Source: Candidatus Nitrosocosmicus arcticus
GTDB lineage: Archaea; Thermoproteota; Nitrososphaeria; Nitrososphaerales; Nitrososphaeraceae
DNA: 64,000 nt
Reading direction: 5' to 3'
NCBI RefSeq assembly: GCF_007826885.1
Contig: NZ_ML675591.1
Coordinates: forward strand, 21,231 to 85,230
A program made the position numbers and the translations under genes. The notes beneath the pieces were generated by a model, which was given only the letters and a program-made list of their open reading frames with translations, did no database searches and was not told the DNA's origin. This document shows, in pieces, positions 60,871 to 64,000 of the stretch (positions are counted from its first letter, which is position 1; every line of letters starts with the position of its first letter).

Positions 60871-62192
60871 TTTTTAACACTTTCCTTGGCTCTTCGACCG
60901 ATAACTGCTTTATTTATTTTGAATGTTTCCAATCCAGGAACAATGACCCTAATAACTGGTATATTTAACTTTGAATTAGTCAAGTTTACTACTATTGCTT
61001 TTTTTAGACCTCTTGCTTTTACATTACTCAGAATAAGTTTAATGTCATCTAATATATCATCATAGGAAAATGTGTGGACATCTGAAAAAGGTTTCTTTTC
61101 TTTTGACTTTATGAATTGCCATGATCTGTTTTCATCACTATTTTCAGGATCATACTTCATTTTTCTTAGATCATCCCTAGATCCTTGAATATTAGCTGCT
61201 CTTGATTGGGATACTTCTGTTATAGCCCTCATCAATGCAATTCGTGCATCTGGATGAGTTCCATGACCTTCTACCAGATATCCATATTCATGATTAACCC
61301 ATTCGGCACTACTAGCTATAAAAGTTGGAATTCCAAGGTCGGAAGTAATATCCTTTACTGTCAATGGTATTTGAGAACGTCTAAATCTATTTACGATATT
61401 CTTGATAGGAACGTGTTCGATACTGTTCAGATCAATTTCGGGATAAATAGAATTATCATCCATAAAACTCTTTGAGTCAAATGACTTTAATTGAAAACCC
61501 CTTTTTACAAGCGAACTTTCAATGGTTTTCAATACATGATACTGAAATGCACTAGAAGTGAATTCCGCCAAACTCACTGCATCTCTTTCTACAACCTCGC
61601 ATAGGGCGTGACAAATTGCTTCTTCAAGTACATTCCCAGAAGCCAATCCATTTGTATGGAAAAAGGAGTAAGGATTTATTGATGGAGGCGTAGGAGTATA
61701 CCTGAAAATTGTTAATGGAGCAGGCACTAATACTTCCATGTTATTTATTAAATCATAACCAATACAATAGTCCATTATCATTTCTTCATTTAAGTGGAAT
61801 GAAACTGGTTCAACTACTTCATCATATTCTAGAACAGTATAACTTTGAGATAATTCTTTAAAAGTTCCCCTTAGAATTTTTCCGTCATAATTTGCAGGTA
61901 GTGATGAAAACCTTTCAATGCTTTCCATAATAACACTAGCCCTTGCATGGTTTTTCGTTGGACCCTTCCCACTATATACCCAGATGTAATCCTCTGTTCC
62001 TGGCAAAACGGCTGAAAAATTAGGTATTTTAAGCCTATCCATATTTGTAATATCTGCAATTCTTGTAATCCCAATTTCATGAATCAAGGATTTTACTTTT
62101 TCCAAAGTTAGTTCTACAGGCTGGATTCTAGATGTACCCATCATACTCCATTTTTTTCTAGATTTCAATAATAATTGAGACGTAGTTTTCAA
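60849..62192 (-). CDS. YcaO-domain enzyme
   Basis: 447 residues with the YcaO ATP-binding set: ASVIMESIERFSS (Glu 90 and 93), CHALCEVVERDAVSLAEF (Glu 199 and 202) and MRAITEVSQSRAANIQGS. YcaO enzymes activate amide oxygens in peptide backbones with ATP to make azolines, thioamides or amidines. The C-terminus (KKWLGPNL) has no PxPxP motif, as in TfuA-partnered members. No ribosomal S12 or methyl-CoM reductase target is nearby; the small peptide at 62353 is the best substrate candidate. Confidence 0.87.
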   Translation of the reverse strand: MKTTSQLLLKSRKKWSMMGTSRIQPVELTLEKVKSLIHEIGITRIADITNMDRLKIPNFSAVLPGTEDYIWVYSGKGPTKNHARASVIMESIERFSSLPANYDGKILRGTFKELSQSYTVLEYDEVVEPVSFHLNEEMIMDYCIGYDLINNMEVLVPAPLTIFRYTPTPPSINPYSFFHTNGLASGNVLEEAICHALCEVVERDAVSLAEFTSSAFQYHVLKTIESSLVKRGFQLKSFDSKSFMDDNSIYPEIDLNSIEHVPIKNIVNRFRRSQIPLTVKDITSDLGIPTFIASSAEWVNHEYGYLVEGHGTHPDARIALMRAITEVSQSRAANIQGSRDDLRKMKYDPENSDENRSWQFIKSKEKKPFSDVHTFSYDDILDDIKLILSNVKARGLKKAIVVNLTNSKLNIPVIRVIVPGLETFKINKAVIGRRAKESVKKWLGPNL

Positions 62193-62316
62193 TCAGAATT
62201 TACATTCTTCATTTCTATAAGATATTATTTTAATTAATGGGTTAACCCGATGAAAACGATTATCCAACCGGCATGGATGGATTAAAGATGGAAAGTAGTG
62301 TGGAACTGGAATAGAT

Positions 62317-62328
62317 AAAGTATATATA
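62317..62328 (+). promoter_or_regulatory. TATA-box candidate of the small peptide gene
   Basis: AAGTATATATAT lies about 28-35 bp before TTG 62353, and a GAGG sequence at 62343-62346 stands 7 nt before that TTG. Together they argue for 62353 rather than 62329 as start. The divergent YcaO operon starts 125 bp away. Confidence 0.45.
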
Positions 62329-62352
62329 TTGCAAATCCTCTTGAGGAATTAC

Positions 62353-62529
62353 TTGAGTTCTATTAATATAGAAGCTGAAGTTATAAGTGAAATTTTGCTT
62401 AAGGCAGCCAGTGAACCCGAATTCAGGAAACGACTAATAAAAAGCCCCAAAAAAATACTTGATTGTTATAGTATATCAAATGAAGCCAAGCAAGTAATTC
62501 AGAAGAGCATAGTTGATTTAACTCAATAA
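62353..62529 (+). CDS. Nif11-leader-like small peptide, candidate YcaO/TfuA substrate
   Basis: 58 residues from TTG 62353: SSINIEAEVISEILLKAASE, then PEFRKRLIKSPKKILDCYSI, then a helical end with one Cys. The segment KAASEPEFRKRLIKSPKKIL has the pattern of Nif11/nitrile-hydratase-type leader peptides (A..DPEFR..LL.DP...L). It diverges from the YcaO-TfuA operon. It may be a RiPP precursor, a leader-like carrier, or simply a regulator. A long core after the leader is missing, so the modified residues would lie in the last 20. Confidence 0.55.
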   Translation: MSSINIEAEVISEILLKAASEPEFRKRLIKSPKKILDCYSISNEAKQVIQKSIVDLTQ

Positions 62530-62580
62530 ATCCTAATAGTTTTAATTATCAACCTTAGAATCAAATATATAATTAGTCCA

Positions 62581-63183
62581 ATGTTCAAAATATCAATCCA
62601 TTACAATAACAGCTCACAATGGGACTCATACAGTATGCCACGACTCACTCTAATTGTACTATTAGTATTTTTTTTTATATGTGTTATCCCAGGCTTTTCA
62701 CTTTCTGCTCTAACCATAAATAATATGAATGATACCAATCAAGGATCCCGTGCAGTTTCTTTTGGTGGAACAGTATCCTCAAACCCCGAAACATTTCACA
62801 GTACAGGCCTTGAACAATCATTTTTTATTTTCCCAGTCAAAAATGAAAGCACTACATATTCAGGAGTATTGACTTTTACTTCGAGTAAACCCGTACAAAT
62901 ACAATCCATAAATATTTTGACGATAAATAATAGTCTGAAACTACCGGTACAATTTGGAACACTATATACCTTTCCTGTTAACGATACCGCGGTAATTCCG
63001 AGTAATTTACTTGACGAACCCAAAAACACCGGTAGTGTCCAGTTTTCTGGGAATGGATTACGCATTATAACAAATGAACCTTTTTTGGTTAGTTATTCTT
63101 TTAGTGGAAAAGAATTTCATTCGGTTATAAAAAACGACATAGAGAGTAGCCTAGAGGTATATAGAGAATTAACCTTCTCGTGA
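62581..63183 (+). CDS. Secreted hypothetical protein
   Basis: A 200-residue protein with an N-terminal extension and signal peptide (hydrophobic near 22-45, LTLIVLLVFFFICVIPGFSL). A beta-rich Ser/Thr/Asn domain follows (GVLTFTSSKPVQIQSINILT). ATG at 62581 or 62635 (MPRLTLIVLLV) may be the start. It comes 50 bp after the small peptide gene, perhaps in its operon. The function is unknown. Confidence 0.6.
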   Translation: MFKISIHYNNSSQWDSYSMPRLTLIVLLVFFFICVIPGFSLSALTINNMNDTNQGSRAVSFGGTVSSNPETFHSTGLEQSFFIFPVKNESTTYSGVLTFTSSKPVQIQSINILTINNSLKLPVQFGTLYTFPVNDTAVIPSNLLDEPKNTGSVQFSGNGLRIITNEPFLVSYSFSGKEFHSVIKNDIESSLEVYRELTFS

Positions 63184-63385
63184 CAAATAAAATAGGCTAA
63201 ACCAGATCTAGAGATTGAGAAAATTGGTTTTTTTTGGCAATTATTATTCACCTAAAGAAATTTATTTATCGTGCATTAAAGTAATCCCATATTAAATTCA
63301 AAAGGCTATCCTAGAATTCGTAAATAATTCCACAAAATAAATGAGTTGGATTACATCATAGGGTTATGAGCGGAGATGGTAGTAT

Positions 63386-63811
63386 GTGATGGAATCCTTT
63401 TTTAAAAAATGCGAAATAAAAGTATTGTTTGAGAACAAGATAGTAGGCGAAACTATGCAAAATAATTACAATATCAGTCATCAATCAAATAGAGTCGAAT
63501 TGCTTGAAACAATATCCCCAAATCTTGTAATCGAAAATTTCAAGGGAAAGAATTTTGAATTTGCATGTGCCTTGGCACACTCACTCTGTTTTAGACACGG
63601 AAATATACAGATGGTCCATTCAAAACGATTCAAAGAATTGGGTTCATTTGAGCTTGTGGTATATTATTCTAACTCGTATTCTATAGACAAGGAAATAAAG
63701 GAACAGATCATGTTTTATCATTCTCAGAATAATTTTGATTTTGAGTATCCTAATCCTGCAAGTATAATGCAATCAGCAAATTCATACTTTAGTAAAAAAC
63801 ATCCCGACTAG
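63386..63811 (+). CDS. Hypothetical protein
   Basis: 141 residues: MESFFKKCEIKVLFENKIVG, ENFKGKNFEFACALAHSLCF and SFELVVYYSNSYSIDKEIKE. It is cytoplasmic with mixed alpha/beta pattern and no recognised family. GTG 63386 or ATG 63389 start. The final stretch to 64000 shows no gene. Confidence 0.5.
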   Translation: MMESFFKKCEIKVLFENKIVGETMQNNYNISHQSNRVELLETISPNLVIENFKGKNFEFACALAHSLCFRHGNIQMVHSKRFKELGSFELVVYYSNSYSIDKEIKEQIMFYHSQNNFDFEYPNPASIMQSANSYFSKKHPD

Positions 63812-64000
63812 CGGTTTTGAATTTGAATCTATTGATTCATAGTCGGTTACAATAATCATATGAATAGATTTAAGTTCATGTGTTTTGAATCTAATAATTA
63901 ATACCACTTATATAATTATTTAAAATGGAGACAGTAAGTAATCACTAAATCACTAAAGAAATCAATCCAAGTTTTTGCTTAAAATCAATCATTGGTTTAG

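Overview
The window looks like a chromosome segment of an AT-rich ammonia-oxidising archaeon (Thaumarchaeota/Nitrososphaerota, probably a soil Nitrososphaera/Nitrosocosmicus relative). This is inferred from archaeal-type informational genes (L15e, L37e, S30e, Rpo7, Spt4, LSm, a zinc-ribbon Elf1-like protein), a GTP-dependent dephospho-CoA kinase, frequent TTG/GTG starts, and the many small CxxC proteins and secreted proteins typical of that group. No taxonomic search was run.

The window falls into two unlike halves, separated by a tRNA-Lys gene (32871-32958, minus strand). The left half (1-32.9 kb) is accessory DNA. Genes are sparse and often broken, many encode small secreted or CxxC proteins, and several gene modules are duplicated: a CxxC protein (four copies), a phasin-like protein (two), a secreted alpha/beta hydrolase (two) and a Cys/His-rich protein with its HxlR regulator (two, one regulator decayed). 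Between the modules, always in the same orientation, lie about 14 clear and 2 degenerate copies of a short repeat whose core (GGGTTCGGTGG, up to 15 nt with GGGATT) equals the 3' end of the tRNA-Lys gene. Some copies also carry the 13 nt that lie just outside the tRNA. Many copies end in a short palindrome of one of several types. Three decayed tyrosine-recombinase fragments lie in the same region, one of them 91 bp from the tRNA 3' end. I read this as a cassette-like array of small elements that entered at tRNA-Lys and left attachment scars.

The right half (33-64 kb) is dense, mostly conserved housekeeping DNA with none of these repeats. In order it holds: a SRPBCC protein and an iron alcohol dehydrogenase; a HTH/coiled-coil protein behind an 11-bp iteron; a class III cyclase; dephospho-CoA kinase and the Mrp Fe-S carrier; Rpo7-Spt4-NadC and opposing NadA; S30e and L15e; small zinc proteins; a secreted repeat protein related to the large one in the island; PurU, a creatininase-family amidohydrolase, LSm-L37e, a membrane coiled-coil protein, ribose-5-phosphate isomerase and a dihydroorotase-like enzyme; a MacB-type ABC exporter with a PQQ-type sugar dehydrogenase; a phosphoesterase; and a TfuA-YcaO pair divergent from a 58-residue peptide that resembles Nif11-type RiPP leaders.

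The two parts most worth following are the tRNA-Lys-derived repeat/cassette array and the TfuA-YcaO-small peptide locus. Translations and short-range alignments were done by eye; family names rest on motif recognition, not on database searches.
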